A stretch of DNA of 64,000 nucleotides from Agrobacterium tumefaciens (GCF_005221385.1 NZ_CP039904.1:1957501-2021500); one strand, 5' to 3'. Positions 7,244-16,325 are shown, counted from the first letter of the stretch. Numbers and translations: made by a program. Notes: a model not told the origin generated them from the sequence alone.

Positions 7244-8179
7244 ATGATCGACAAGCTGGAATTTTTCATCGCATTGGCGCGCGCGGAGCATTTCGGGCGG
7301 GCAGCGGAGGAATGCGGCATTTCGCAGCCAAGTCTCTCGGCGGCGATCCGCCAACTGGAGGATCAGCTGGGTGTTGTTCTGGTGGTGCGCGCCGCCCGTT
7401 ATCAGGGGCTGACACCTGAAGGCCAGCGCGTTCTGGAATGGGCGCGCCGCATCGTTGCCGATACGCGCACCATGCGCGAGGAAATGCGCGCCGCCCGCAA
7501 GGGTCTGGCCGGCCATATCCGCCTTGCGGTCATTCCCACCGCGCTTGCCATGGTGCCGCGATTGACGGAGCCGTTTCAGGCGCGCCATCCCGCCGTGACC
7601 TTTTCGGTGACGTCACGCACCTCGCTTCAGGTTTTGGGCCAGATCGAAAATCTCGAGATCGACGCGGGAATCACCTATTTAGACAATGAGCCGCTGGGGC
7701 GGGTGACGACAGTGCCGCTTTATTCGGAGCGATATCACCTGATTGCAGCGGCCGGAACACCTTTGGCCGATCAGGAAAGCGTTACCTGGAGGCAGGTTGC
7801 CGGTCTTAGGCTATGCCTATTGACTTCGGACATGCAGAACCGCCGTATCATCAACAAGCACATGGCGGAAGCGGGTGTAGAGGTGAAGCCAACGCTCGAA
7901 TCCAATTCGATGATCGTGCTTTTTTCCCATATTCGAACCGGACAATGGGCTTCAATAATGCCGCGTAACATCGCGGAATCATTTGGTTTTCCAAAACAGA
8001 TAAAAATGATCCCGATTATCGAGCCCGATGCCGAGCATCTTGTGGGCTTGATTGCGACTTACCGCGAACCGCACACGCCACTGGTTTCAGCGCTTCTTCA
8101 TGAGGCGCGGCAGCGCGCTGCGGAGCTGGTTTTTGATAGGAAATCCCTATCGAGCGACGGAAACACCTTATTGACCTGA
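7244..8179 (+). CDS. LysR family regulator, likely of the formate dehydrogenase operon
   Basis: This 311-residue protein has the LysR winged helix at the N-terminus (MIDKLEFFIALARAEHFGRA ... SQPSLSAAIRQLEDQLG, residues 1-60) and a periplasmic-binding-like effector domain from about residue 90. The ATG at 7244 follows GGGAGGA by 3 bases; the open frame continues upstream to 7094 without LysR homology. The gene lies in the same direction 104 bases upstream of fdsG. In other proteobacteria a LysR protein (FdsR) occupies this position and controls the fds operon, so formate-responsive activation is the likely role (inference). The last third has somewhat lower GC than its neighbours. Confidence 0.9.
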   Translation: MIDKLEFFIALARAEHFGRAAEECGISQPSLSAAIRQLEDQLGVVLVVRAARYQGLTPEGQRVLEWARRIVADTRTMREEMRAARKGLAGHIRLAVIPTALAMVPRLTEPFQARHPAVTFSVTSRTSLQVLGQIENLEIDAGITYLDNEPLGRVTTVPLYSERYHLIAAAGTPLADQESVTWRQVAGLRLCLLTSDMQNRRIINKHMAEAGVEVKPTLESNSMIVLFSHIRTGQWASIMPRNIAESFGFPKQIKMIPIIEPDAEHLVGLIATYREPHTPLVSALLHEARQRAAELVFDRKSLSSDGNTLLT

Positions 8180-8283
8180 TCCTGCCGGTCTCGCCATTCT
8201 TGCCGCCAATGCAGGGGTTGCGAAAGGGCTGAGAAATGTCCTGCCCGCCATCCTTGCCCCTGTCGGTTTGGGAGGACTGGCTT

Positions 8284-8763
8284 ATGAATATTCAGGCGGT
8301 TGCCGCAGATGAGGCGGCCCGTGTTTCCGCGGTCATTGACGACTTTCTTCACCTCGAAGGGCCGATGCTGCCCATCCTGCACGCGGTTCAGGAAGAGTTC
8401 GGCTACATTCCGGAAAGCGCCAAACAGATTATCGCCTCCGCACTGAATGTGTCGCGGGCGGAGGTGCATGGTGTCGTAACCTTCTATCCCGATTTTCGTG
8501 ATCATCCTTCCGGCCGGCATGTCTTGAAGCTCTGTCGCGCCGAGGCTTGCCAGTCGATGGGTGGCGAGCCTCTGGCGGACACCATAAAGTCCCGGCTCGG
8601 CCTTGACTGGCACGAAACCGCCGCTGACGGTTCCGTCACCCTGGAACCGGTTTTCTGTCTCGGGCTTTGTGCGCAGGCGCCGGCCCTGATGTTGGACGGC
8701 GAAGTCCATGCCCGCCTTGACGAGGACTGTCTTGGCGACATTCTGACGGAGGCGCGCCGATGA
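8284..8763 (+). CDS. fdsG: NAD-dependent formate dehydrogenase gamma subunit (NuoE-like)
   Basis: This 159-residue subunit has the thioredoxin-like [2Fe-2S] fold of NuoE/HoxE. The four cluster cysteines are C84 and C89 (LKLCRAEACQSMGG) and C125 and C129 (VFCLGLCAQAP). It passes electrons in the soluble molybdenum formate dehydrogenase FdsABG, which oxidises formate to CO2 with NAD+. The ATG at 8284 is preferred because GGAGG lies 8 bases upstream; an ATG at 8236 would add 16 residues without homology. The stop overlaps the fdsB start by 4 bases. Gene order G-B-A is that of other bacterial fds operons. Confidence 0.95.
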   Translation: MNIQAVAADEAARVSAVIDDFLHLEGPMLPILHAVQEEFGYIPESAKQIIASALNVSRAEVHGVVTFYPDFRDHPSGRHVLKLCRAEACQSMGGEPLADTIKSRLGLDWHETAADGSVTLEPVFCLGLCAQAPALMLDGEVHARLDEDCLGDILTEARR

Positions 8764-10316
8764 GTGTCACCGTTTTTGTTCCCGGCGATTCCGCCGCGCT
8801 TGCGGTTGGCGCAAACCGCGTGGCCGACGCCATCGCCCGGGAAGCGGCCAGCCGCAATCTTGATATCCATATTGTCCGCAACGGTTCGCGCGGCATGCTC
8901 TGGCTGGAAGTGCTGGTCGAAGTGCGCACCGACCATGGCCGCATCGCCTACGGGCCGGTCAAGGTCGGCGATGTGGCCTCGCTTTTCGATGCGGGTTTTC
9001 TCACCGGCGGCGAGCATCGTCTCTGTCTCGGGCCGACCAAGGACATCCCGTTCCTGAAAAGCCAGACGCGTCTGACATTTGCCCGCTGCGGCGTGACTGA
9101 TCCATTGTCGCTTGAGGATTACCGCGCCTATCAGGGCATGAAAGGCCTCGAAAAAGCCGTCGCCATGGCGCCGCTCGACATCGTTGCGCAGGTGACCGAA
9201 AGCGGCCTGCGTGGACGCGGAGGTGCGGGTTTCCCGACGGGCATCAAATGGAAGACCGTTGCCGATGCCGTGGCGGACCAGAAATACATCGTCTGCAATG
9301 CGGACGAGGGCGATAGCGGTACCTTTGCCGACCGCATGATCATGGAAGGCGATCCCTTCGTGCTGATCGAAGGCATGGCGATTGCCGGCCTTGCCGTTGG
9401 TGCGACGAAGGGCTTCATCTATACCCGCTCGGAATATCCCCACGCCGTCAAGGTCATGGAACAGGCGATCGACATCGCCCGCCGAGAAGGCATTATCGGC
9501 GTCTCCGTCCTCGGTTCCGGGCGGGCCTTCGATCTCGAAGTGCGCATGGGTGCCGGCGCCTATGTCTGCGGCGAGGAAACATCGCTTCTCAACAGTCTGG
9601 AAGGCAAGCGCGGCACTGTGCGCGCCAAGCCGCCGTTACCTGCCCTGCAGGGCCTGTTCGGAAAACCCACCGTCGTTAACAATGTGATTTCGCTGGCATC
9701 CATTCCAGTCATCATGGATCTGGGTGCCGCTTTCTACCGCGATTTCGGCGTCGGCCGTTCGCATGGCACAATCCCCATCCAGCTTGCCGGAAACATCAGG
9801 CATGGCGGGCTTTACGAGACCGCCTTCGGCCTGCCGCTCGGGCAGCTGGTCAACGATATCGGTGGCGGCACGATCACCGGACGTTCCGTCAAGGCCGTGC
9901 AGGTGGGTGGTCCGCTCGGCGCCTATTTCCCGGTTTCGCTGTTCGACACGATCTTCGACTACGAAGCCTTTACCGCCGCCGGTGGCCTGATCGGCCATGC
10001 GGGTATCGTGGTTTTCGACGATACCGCCGATATGCTGCATCAGGCGCGGTTCGCGCTGGAATTCTGCGCGGTTGAAAGCTGCGGCAAGTGCACGCCCTGT
10101 CGCATCGGCTCCACGCGTGGCGTCGAGACGGTGGACAGGATCGCGCTCGGCATCGAGCGGGAGAAGAACACCGCGCTCCTCGAAGACCTCTGCGAAACCA
10201 TGAAATTCGGTTCGCTTTGCGCGCTTGGCGGCTTCACGCCCTATCCCGTCATGAGCGCGCTCCGGCATTTCCCTGATGATTTTGCCCCCATCCCACGCGT
10301 TGAAGCTGCGGAGTAA
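8760..10316 (+). CDS. fdsB: NAD-dependent formate dehydrogenase beta subunit (NuoF-like)
   Basis: This 518-residue subunit carries the FMN and NADH sites and one [4Fe-4S] cluster. An N-terminal thioredoxin-like region (about 1-110) is followed by the NADH-binding glycine motif GRGGAGFPTG near residue 151, the FMN-associated region with GAYVCGEETSLLNSLEG, and the cluster motif ESCGKCTPCR near residue 440 with the fourth Cys in FGSLCALGG. It transfers electrons from the FdsA clusters to NAD+. Start and stop are tightly packed, overlapping fdsG by 4 bases and ending 4 bases before fdsA. All expected motifs are present, so it should be functional. Confidence 0.96.
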   Translation: MSVTVFVPGDSAALAVGANRVADAIAREAASRNLDIHIVRNGSRGMLWLEVLVEVRTDHGRIAYGPVKVGDVASLFDAGFLTGGEHRLCLGPTKDIPFLKSQTRLTFARCGVTDPLSLEDYRAYQGMKGLEKAVAMAPLDIVAQVTESGLRGRGGAGFPTGIKWKTVADAVADQKYIVCNADEGDSGTFADRMIMEGDPFVLIEGMAIAGLAVGATKGFIYTRSEYPHAVKVMEQAIDIARREGIIGVSVLGSGRAFDLEVRMGAGAYVCGEETSLLNSLEGKRGTVRAKPPLPALQGLFGKPTVVNNVISLASIPVIMDLGAAFYRDFGVGRSHGTIPIQLAGNIRHGGLYETAFGLPLGQLVNDIGGGTITGRSVKAVQVGGPLGAYFPVSLFDTIFDYEAFTAAGGLIGHAGIVVFDDTADMLHQARFALEFCAVESCGKCTPCRIGSTRGVETVDRIALGIEREKNTALLEDLCETMKFGSLCALGGFTPYPVMSALRHFPDDFAPIPRVEAAE

Positions 10317-10320
10317 GACC

Positions 10321-13203
10321 ATGGCCCTTGTTTCTGAATTCGACTACGGAACTCCGAAATCCCGCGCAACGGACATGGTGACGCTCACCATTGACGGCCG
10401 GCAGATTACCGTACCGGCGGGAACGTCGATCATGCGCGCCTCACGCGAGGCGGGCATCGATGTCCCGAAACTCTGCGCCACCGATATGGTGGATGCCTTC
10501 GGCTCCTGCCGGCTCTGTCTTATCGAGGTGGAGGGCCGTAACGGCACTCCCGCCTCCTGCACCACGCCTGTCGCCCCCGGTCTCGTCGTGCACACGCAGA
10601 CGGAGCGGCTGAAACAGATCCGCAAGGGGGTGATGGAGCTTTATATCTCCGATCACCCGCTCGACTGTCTGACCTGCGCTGCCAATGGCGATTGCGAGCT
10701 GCAGGATATGGCGGGCGCCGTTGGCCTGCGCGATGTGCGCTACGGTTACGAAGGCGACAACCACGTCAAGGCACGCACCGGTGAAGGTGATCTCAATGCC
10801 CGCTGGATGCCGAAGGACGAAAGCAATCCCTATTTCACCTATGATCCTTCCAAATGCATTGTCTGCTCCCGCTGCGTGCGTGCCTGCGAGGAAGTGCAGG
10901 GGACGTTTGCACTGACGATCGAAGGGCGCGGTTTTGAAAGCCGGGTTTCGCCCGGCGCACATGAGGCATTCCTCGATTCCGACTGCGTTTCCTGCGGCGC
11001 CTGCGTGCAGGCCTGTCCCACCGCGACGCTGACGGAAAAGTCGGTGATCGAGATCGGCCAGCCGGAACATTCGCTGGTGACGACATGCGCCTATTGTGGT
11101 GTCGGTTGTTCCTTCAAGGCGGAAATGCGCGGCGAAGAGCTGGTGCGCATGGTGCCGTGGAAGGACGGACAGGCCAATCGCGGCCATTCCTGCGTCAAGG
11201 GCCGTTTTGCCTATGGTTATGCGACCCACAGGGACCGTATTCTCAACCCGATGATCCGCGAGAAGATCAGTGATCCATGGCGGGAAGTCAGCTGGGAAGA
11301 GGCCTTGTCCCATGTCGCTTCGGAGTTCCGGCGCATTCAGGGCCAATATGGTCGGGAATCCATCGGCGGTATCACCTCGTCCCGCTGCACGAATGAAGAA
11401 ACCTTCCTCGTCCAGAAACTCATCCGCGCCGGTTTTGGCAATAACAACGTCGATACCTGCGCCCGCGTCTGCCATTCGCCCACGGGCTATGGTCTCGGTC
11501 AGGCTTTCGGCACGTCGGCCGGAACGCAGAATTTCGACAGCGTGGAGCATTCCGACGTCGTCGTGGTCATCGGCGCCAATCCGACGGACGGTCACCCGGT
11601 CTTCGGTTCCCGGCTGAAAAAGCGGCTACGGCAGGGCGCAAAACTGATCGTCATCGATCCCCGCCGTATCGATCTCGTGCGCAGCCCGCATGTGGAGGCC
11701 TCTTTCCACCTGCCGCTGAAGCCCGGCACCAACGTGGCCGTGCTGACGGCGCTTGCACATGTGATCGTCACGGAAGGCCTGTTCAACGAGGCCTTCATCC
11801 GCGAGCGTTGCGACTGGTCGGAATTTGAGGATTGGGCCGCCTTCGTTGCCGAGCCTCAGCACAGCCCGGAAGAAACCGAAACTTTCACCGGTGTTCCGGC
11901 GGAAGAACTGCGCGGGGCTGCCCGCCTCTATGCCCGCGGCGGCAATGGTGCGATCTATTACGGCCTTGGCGTTACCGAACATAGCCAGGGGTCGACCACG
12001 GTCATGGCGATTGCCAATCTGGCCATGGCCACCGGCAATATTGGCCGCCCCGGTGTGGGCGTCAATCCGCTTCGCGGGCAGAACAACGTTCAGGGCTCCT
12101 GCGACATGGGCTCGTTCCCGCATGAGCTTCCGGGTTACCGGCATATTTCCGATGACGCCACGCGTGACATTTTCGAGAAACTCTGGGGCGTGAAACTCAA
12201 CAACGAGCCGGGATTGCGTATCCCCAACATGCTCGACGCGGCCGTGGATGGCAGCTTCAAGGGCATCTACATTCAGGGTGAGGATATTCTCCAGTCCGAT
12301 CCGGACACGAAGCACGTGTCCGCCGGCCTTGCCGCCATGGAATGTGTTGTGGTGCATGATCTTTTCCTGAACGAGACGGCGAATTATGCCCATGTCTTCC
12401 TGCCCGGTTCCACCTTCCTCGAAAAGGACGGCACCTTCACCAATGCCGAGCGCCGCATCAACCGCGTGCGCAAGGTCATGTCGCCGAAGAACGGTTATGC
12501 CGACTGGGAGGTGACGCAGAAGCTGGCGCAGGCCATGGGACTTACCTGGGACTATGCACATCCGTCTGAAATCATGGATGAAATTGCGGCGACGACACCG
12601 AGTTTCGCTAGTGTTTCCTATGACTATCTCGAGCGGACCGGTTCGGTGCAGTGGCCCTGCAACGAGAAGTTCCCGCAGGGTTCGCCGATCATGCATGTGG
12701 ATGGTTTCGTACGCGGCAAGGGCAAGTTCATCCGCACCGAATATGTGGCGACGGACGAACGTACCGGTCCGCGCTTCCCGCTGCTGCTCACCACCGGCCG
12801 CATCCTGTCGCAATACAATGTCGGCGCGCAGACGAGGCGCACGGAAAATGTCGTGTGGCACGAGGAGGACCGGCTGGAAATCCATCCGCATGATGCCGAG
12901 CAGCGCGGCGTCAAGGATGGCGACTGGGTGAAGCTTGCCAGTCGCTCCGGAGACACGACGCTGAGGGCGCTGATCACCGACCGCGTGGCGCCGGGCGTGG
13001 TCTATACGACTTTCCACCATCCGGGCACGCAGGCGAACGTCATCACCACCGACTTCTCCGACTGGGCGACCAACTGTCCGGAATACAAGGTGACCGCCGT
13101 GCAGATATCACCTTCGAACGGCCCGACGGAATGGCAGGAGGAATATGATGCGCTCGGCCGCCGGTCGAGGCGGATCGCCGGCAAGCTGGAGGCAGCCGAA
13201 TAA
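10321..13203 (+). CDS. fdsA: NAD-dependent formate dehydrogenase alpha (catalytic) subunit
   Basis: This 960-residue catalytic subunit begins with a [2Fe-2S] domain (C52, C63, C66, C80), then the His-Cys [4Fe-4S] motif (YISDHPLDCLTCAANGDCEL), a two-cluster ferredoxin segment (CIVCSRCVRAC and CVSCGACVQAC) and a further [4Fe-4S] next to the molybdenum domain (CAYCGVGC). The molybdenum ligand is Cys384 in TCARVCHSPTGYG, with the catalytic His385 after it; it is a cysteine, not selenocysteine, as expected for oxygen-tolerant FdsA enzymes. It oxidises formate at a bis-MGD cofactor. The ATG at 10321 lies 4 bases after fdsB. An accessory sulfurtransferase (FdsC/FdhD) is needed for activity in studied relatives, but no such gene follows here. 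Confidence 0.97.
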   Translation: MALVSEFDYGTPKSRATDMVTLTIDGRQITVPAGTSIMRASREAGIDVPKLCATDMVDAFGSCRLCLIEVEGRNGTPASCTTPVAPGLVVHTQTERLKQIRKGVMELYISDHPLDCLTCAANGDCELQDMAGAVGLRDVRYGYEGDNHVKARTGEGDLNARWMPKDESNPYFTYDPSKCIVCSRCVRACEEVQGTFALTIEGRGFESRVSPGAHEAFLDSDCVSCGACVQACPTATLTEKSVIEIGQPEHSLVTTCAYCGVGCSFKAEMRGEELVRMVPWKDGQANRGHSCVKGRFAYGYATHRDRILNPMIREKISDPWREVSWEEALSHVASEFRRIQGQYGRESIGGITSSRCTNEETFLVQKLIRAGFGNNNVDTCARVCHSPTGYGLGQAFGTSAGTQNFDSVEHSDVVVVIGANPTDGHPVFGSRLKKRLRQGAKLIVIDPRRIDLVRSPHVEASFHLPLKPGTNVAVLTALAHVIVTEGLFNEAFIRERCDWSEFEDWAAFVAEPQHSPEETETFTGVPAEELRGAARLYARGGNGAIYYGLGVTEHSQGSTTVMAIANLAMATGNIGRPGVGVNPLRGQNNVQGSCDMGSFPHELPGYRHISDDATRDIFEKLWGVKLNNEPGLRIPNMLDAAVDGSFKGIYIQGEDILQSDPDTKHVSAGLAAMECVVVHDLFLNETANYAHVFLPGSTFLEKDGTFTNAERRINRVRKVMSPKNGYADWEVTQKLAQAMGLTWDYAHPSEIMDEIAATTPSFASVSYDYLERTGSVQWPCNEKFPQGSPIMHVDGFVRGKGKFIRTEYVATDERTGPRFPLLLTTGRILSQYNVGAQTRRTENVVWHEEDRLEIHPHDAEQRGVKDGDWVKLASRSGDTTLRALITDRVAPGVVYTTFHHPGTQANVITTDFSDWATNCPEYKVTAVQISPSNGPTEWQEEYDALGRRSRRIAGKLEAAE

Positions 13204-13271
13204 TCAGGGCCGGGGGTGCCCCGGCCACTTGAAACACGGACGCCGACCGGCAGGCGGCGTGGGGGAACAGC

Positions 13272-13613
13272 ATGTTGCTTAATCACACTGACGAAAAACT
13301 GGTGAGAATGGCGAACCAGATCGCGACATTTTTCCTGTCTCAGCCGGAGGAAGTCCGCATTGACGGTGTCGCCACCCACATCAACAAATTCTGGGAGCCG
13401 CGCATGCGCCGCCGGTTTTTCGAGATAGTGGATGCCGGCGCCGGTGATTTTCTGCCGCTGGTGATCGCTGCCTCAGTGGAGATCAAGAGACCCGGATCAC
13501 CCAACGCCGATGCGGTGGGGCTTGGGGAGGATGCAAAGGGTGCGCCGGGAGGCAAGGGGCCGGCTGCGGGCGAGCCCCTATCCGAACCGAGTATTCCCGA
13601 AACCAGACATTGA
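13272..13613 (+). CDS. fdsD: formate dehydrogenase delta subunit
   Basis: This 113-residue protein matches FdsD over its first 70 residues (KLVRMANQIATFFLSQP, VATHINKFWEPRMRRRFFEI), a small helical protein encoded at the end of fds operons. It is needed for assembly or stability of the complex in relatives. The remaining 40 residues are a Gly/Pro/Ala-rich tail (GLGEDAKGAPGGKGPAAGEP), longer than usual. It begins 68 bases after fdsA, exactly where fdsC would normally lie, with GGGGGAA as ribosome binding site. Distance and orientation place it in the same transcript. Confidence 0.9.
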   Translation: MLLNHTDEKLVRMANQIATFFLSQPEEVRIDGVATHINKFWEPRMRRRFFEIVDAGAGDFLPLVIAASVEIKRPGSPNADAVGLGEDAKGAPGGKGPAAGEPLSEPSIPETRH

Positions 13614-13727
13614 GCGCGGCGAGGGGCCGCCTTCACCTGTTGCCGCATGGGAGAGCATTCGGCGGTTTCGCCCTGCCATATGGGGCGTATGAAATTTGTC
13701 CAGACATCCACGAGGGAGGTAATGTCG

Positions 13728-15380
13728 ATGGCAGTAGCAGGCGTATCTGCGGGAGAACCGGTGCAGGCCGGAATTCTGGACCGCGAACGGATCATAGCAA
13801 AACCCGGATTTAACCGCTGGCTGGTGCCGCCGGCAGCATTGGCCATTCATCTGTGCATCGGCATGGCTTATGGCTTCAGTGTTTTCTGGCTGCCATTGTC
13901 GAAGGCCTTGCCGGCTACGGACCCCAGTTGCTCCAGTCTCACCCTTGTCGGCGCTTTGTTCACCACGCAGTGCAACTGGCGCGTGGCCGATCTTGGCTGG
14001 ATCTACACGCTGTTTTTCGTCCTCCTGGGTTGCTCGGCGGCGATCTGGGGCGGCTGGCTGGAAAGGGTGGGGCCGCGCAAGGCCGGTTTCGTCTCCGCCT
14101 GCTGCTGGTGTGGCGGCATTCTCGTTGCGGCGCTCGGCGTCATGACGCACCAGCTGTGGCTGATGTGGCTGGGCGCGGGTGTCATCGGCGGTGTCGGTCT
14201 CGGCCTTGGTTATATTTCGCCCGTATCGACGCTGATCAAATGGTTCCCGGATCGTCGCGGCATGGCGACGGGCATGGCCATCATGGGCTTTGGCGGCGGC
14301 GCAATGATTGGCGCGCCGCTTGCCAACCTGTTGATGAACGCCTTCAAGACCGAAACGACAGTGGGTGTCTGGCAGACCTTCGTCGTCATGGCGCTGATCT
14401 ATTTCGTCTTCATGATGGCCGGTGCCTTTGGCTATCGGATTCCGCCGGCCGGCTGGCGCCCAGAGGGCTGGACTGCGCCGGCTGCCAAGAGCGCGATGAT
14501 AACCCACCGCCACGTGCATCTGCGCGATGCGCACAAGACGCCGCAGTTCTGGCTGATCTGGGCGGTGCTGTGCCTTAACGTATCGGCAGGCATAGGCGTC
14601 ATCGGCATGGCGTCGCCCATGCTGCAGGAAATCTTCGCGGGCTCGCTGATCGGCCTGCCGGGCGTGGGTTTTGCGGATCTTGATGCGGGGCAGAAGGCGC
14701 AGATAGCGGCGATTGCCGCTGGTTTCACCGGGCTGCTTTCGCTGTTCAATATCGGCGGGCGTTTCTTCTGGGCGTCGATGTCTGACAGGATCGGCCGCAA
14801 GAACACTTATTTCTGCTTCTTCATTCTCGGGATCATTCTTTATGCGGCGGCGCCAACGCTTGCGACGATGGGGTCCAAGGCCTTCTTCGTTCTGGCCTTC
14901 GGCATCATCCTGTCCATGTATGGCGGTGGTTTTGCGACCATTCCGGCTTATCTCGCCGACATCTTCGGCACGCAGTTCGTCGGCGCTATTCACGGCCGGC
15001 TGCTGACAGCATGGGCAACAGCCGGCATCGCCGGACCGGTGGTCGTCAACTACATCCGTGAGGCGCAGATAGCCGCCGGTGTTGCGCCGGGCCCGGCGCT
15101 TTACACCAGCACCATGTATATTCTGGCGGGCATGCTGGCGATCGGCCTTGTCGCAAATGCGCTGGTGAGGCCGTTGCCGGAGAAATGGTTCATGTCGGAT
15201 GCGGAGGTTGCCGCGCTTCAGGCAAAAACCGCTGCCGCCAGCGCCGGCCCGACCGGTTCCTTCGGCATCGGCAAGGGCGGGCTTGACGCTAAAGCCGCAT
15301 TCGCCTGGATTGCCGTCGGCATACCGCTTCTTTGGGGCGTGTGGGTTACGGTGAGAAGCAGCCTCGCGCTGTTTGGCTGA
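13728..15380 (+). CDS. OFA family MFS transporter (oxalate/formate antiporter-like)
   Basis: This 550-residue protein has about 12 transmembrane segments and matches the oxalate:formate antiporter (OFA) family of major facilitator transporters, with IHLCIGMAYGFSVFWLPLSKA as the first helix and FPDRRGMATGMAIMGFGGGA in the cytoplasmic loop region. Family members include oxalate/formate exchangers but also transporters for other monocarboxylates. Its position 114 bases after fdsD suggests formate or oxalate exchange feeding the dehydrogenase (inference). A large loop after the second helix contains an insertion with Cys residues (DPSCSSLTLVGALFTTQCNW). The ATG at 13728 is chosen because GAGGGAGGT lies 7 bases upstream; 13722 is the close alternative. 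Confidence 0.88.
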   Translation: MAVAGVSAGEPVQAGILDRERIIAKPGFNRWLVPPAALAIHLCIGMAYGFSVFWLPLSKALPATDPSCSSLTLVGALFTTQCNWRVADLGWIYTLFFVLLGCSAAIWGGWLERVGPRKAGFVSACCWCGGILVAALGVMTHQLWLMWLGAGVIGGVGLGLGYISPVSTLIKWFPDRRGMATGMAIMGFGGGAMIGAPLANLLMNAFKTETTVGVWQTFVVMALIYFVFMMAGAFGYRIPPAGWRPEGWTAPAAKSAMITHRHVHLRDAHKTPQFWLIWAVLCLNVSAGIGVIGMASPMLQEIFAGSLIGLPGVGFADLDAGQKAQIAAIAAGFTGLLSLFNIGGRFFWASMSDRIGRKNTYFCFFILGIILYAAAPTLATMGSKAFFVLAFGIILSMYGGGFATIPAYLADIFGTQFVGAIHGRLLTAWATAGIAGPVVVNYIREAQIAAGVAPGPALYTSTMYILAGMLAIGLVANALVRPLPEKWFMSDAEVAALQAKTAAASAGPTGSFGIGKGGLDAKAAFAWIAVGIPLLWGVWVTVRSSLALFG

Positions 15381-15590
15381 ACGGATTGCGTTTGTTGGCG
15401 CAGGAAAAGCGCGCCGCTTGCCAGACGTGTGTCGGCTTATAGTCGACATGTGATCTGGGTGCTAAAGACAAGGAGGCGGTTCAGGTTCAATGAGCCGCTT
15501 CCGAAACGCGCAGATGCTTCGGGCGGAAGAACGCTTGCCCCATGGCCATTGATCAGGGCGCGATGTTGCCTGATCAAATCATACCGTTGG

Positions 15591-15815
15591 TCATCGCCCG
15601 CGGGCACGTTTGGCAAAGAGAGCCGACGTGGCCGAAGCGCGGTCTGACTGTTCCTTTGCAAGACGTGCTTCCCGAAGTCGCAGGGTCTTCTCTTCGCGGG
15701 ACCGGTTAAGGGAATCGAGTTCTTCACGCGCTTCTTCCTTCGCGAAAAACGGCGTTTGGATATGGCTGAAGGCAACCTCCGCCTTCTGGCGAGACGTGCT
15801 GTATTTTTCTGTCAT
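15591..15815 (-). CDS. small charged protein, unknown function
   Basis: This 74-residue protein starts MTEKYSTSRQKAEVAFSH and is rich in Glu, Arg and Lys; the central part (EEAREELDSLNRSREEKTLR) should form a long helix or coiled coil. I recognise it as a type of small hypothetical protein common in Rhizobiaceae but cannot give it a function. The frame is open further upstream, into the csp terminator and gene, but only this part has sensible composition. The ribosome binding site is weak. It lies downstream of the cold shock gene on the same strand, separated by a strong terminator hairpin, so it may need its own promoter or read-through. Confidence 0.6.
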   Translation of the reverse strand: MTEKYSTSRQKAEVAFSHIQTPFFAKEEAREELDSLNRSREEKTLRLREARLAKEQSDRASATSALFAKRARGR

Positions 15816-15858
15816 GGGTGTTCCGCTGGTAAGGCTCGGCAAGCGAGCGAAAAATAAA

Positions 15859-15883
15859 AAGGCCAGGCGATTTGCCTGGCCTT
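15859..15883 (-). terminator. Rho-independent terminator of the cold shock gene
   Basis: A stem of GGCCAGGC / GCCTGGCC (extended by AA/TT) with a 5-base loop is followed on the minus strand by a T-rich tract (TTTTTATTTTT, 15860-15850). It lies about 60 bases after the csp stop codon. This is the clearest intrinsic terminator in the window. Confidence 0.85.
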
Positions 15884-15945
15884 GATTGGGTTGGTGTGCT
15901 TCCGGCAGTGCCAGTACATCCGTGGTCAAAGGGAAGCAGATACCC

Positions 15946-16155
15946 TCAGGCAGCCTGCAGATTGCAAGCCGACATCTTGCCCGACTTGTTGTCGCGCTCC
16001 AGCTCGAAGCTGACCTTCTGGCCTTCAACGAGTTCACGCATGCCTGCGCGCTCAACTGCGGAGATGTGTACAAAAGCATCGGTGCCGCCGTTATCAGGCT
16101 GAATGAAGCCGAAGCCCTTGGTGGAATTAAACCATTTAACTGTGCCAGTGGTCAT
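15946..16155 (-). CDS. cspA: cold shock protein (CspA family)
   Basis: This 69-residue OB-fold RNA/DNA-binding protein has both nucleic-acid-binding motifs, KGFGFI (RNP1) and DAFVHIS (RNP2), and the typical start [15 protein letters not shown]. It acts as an RNA chaperone that prevents secondary structure, mainly at low temperature or in stationary phase. The ATG at 16155 has AAGGG upstream; the ORF extends further but without homology. It is preceded by a long leader of roughly 135 bases from a near-consensus promoter at 16297-16325, and followed by a strong terminator, so it is monocistronic. A long structured leader is usual for cold-induced csp genes. Confidence 0.95.
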   Translation of the reverse strand: MTTGTVKWFNSTKGFGFIQPDNGGTDAFVHISAVERAGMRELVEGQKVSFELERDNKSGKMSACNLQAA

Positions 16156-16296
16156 GATGAACCCTTTCATAGCAATAGAGAGACCACAGCACTCAGGTGC
16201 TGCGGATGATGATAGCGATTTTGAAAGGAAAGGTTCGTTCAGAACGCGGTGCCAGACGCGTGACAAGCAAAGCTAAGCAAGCAAATTCGATTGCCC

Positions 16297-16325
16297 CTTG
16301 TATCGGGTCTATGCTCCAGTGTCAA
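16297..16325 (-). promoter_or_regulatory. sigma-70-type promoter of the cold shock gene
   Basis: On the minus strand a consensus -35 TTGACA (16325-16320) is followed after exactly 17 bases by TACAAG (16302-16297) as -10. Transcription would start near 16290, giving a leader of about 135 bases. Confidence 0.7.

Noticed and set aside
11461..11490. Selenocysteine at the FdsA molybdenum site
   Set aside because: The codon at 11470-11472 is TGC (Cys), not TGA, and the frame continues normally.
10441..13020. Long minus-strand frames opposite fdsA
   Set aside because: fdsA is motif-complete along its length, so the antisense frames are shadows.
13578..15449. A 623-codon minus-strand frame opposite the OFA transporter
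   Set aside because: Low-complexity Arg/Ala/His-rich translation with no domain; the plus strand encodes a clear 12-helix transporter.
15437..15775. A 112-codon minus-strand frame overlapping the small charged protein gene
   Set aside because: It overlaps the better-composed 74-residue frame in another register, has no ribosome binding site, and its translation is unlike a protein.
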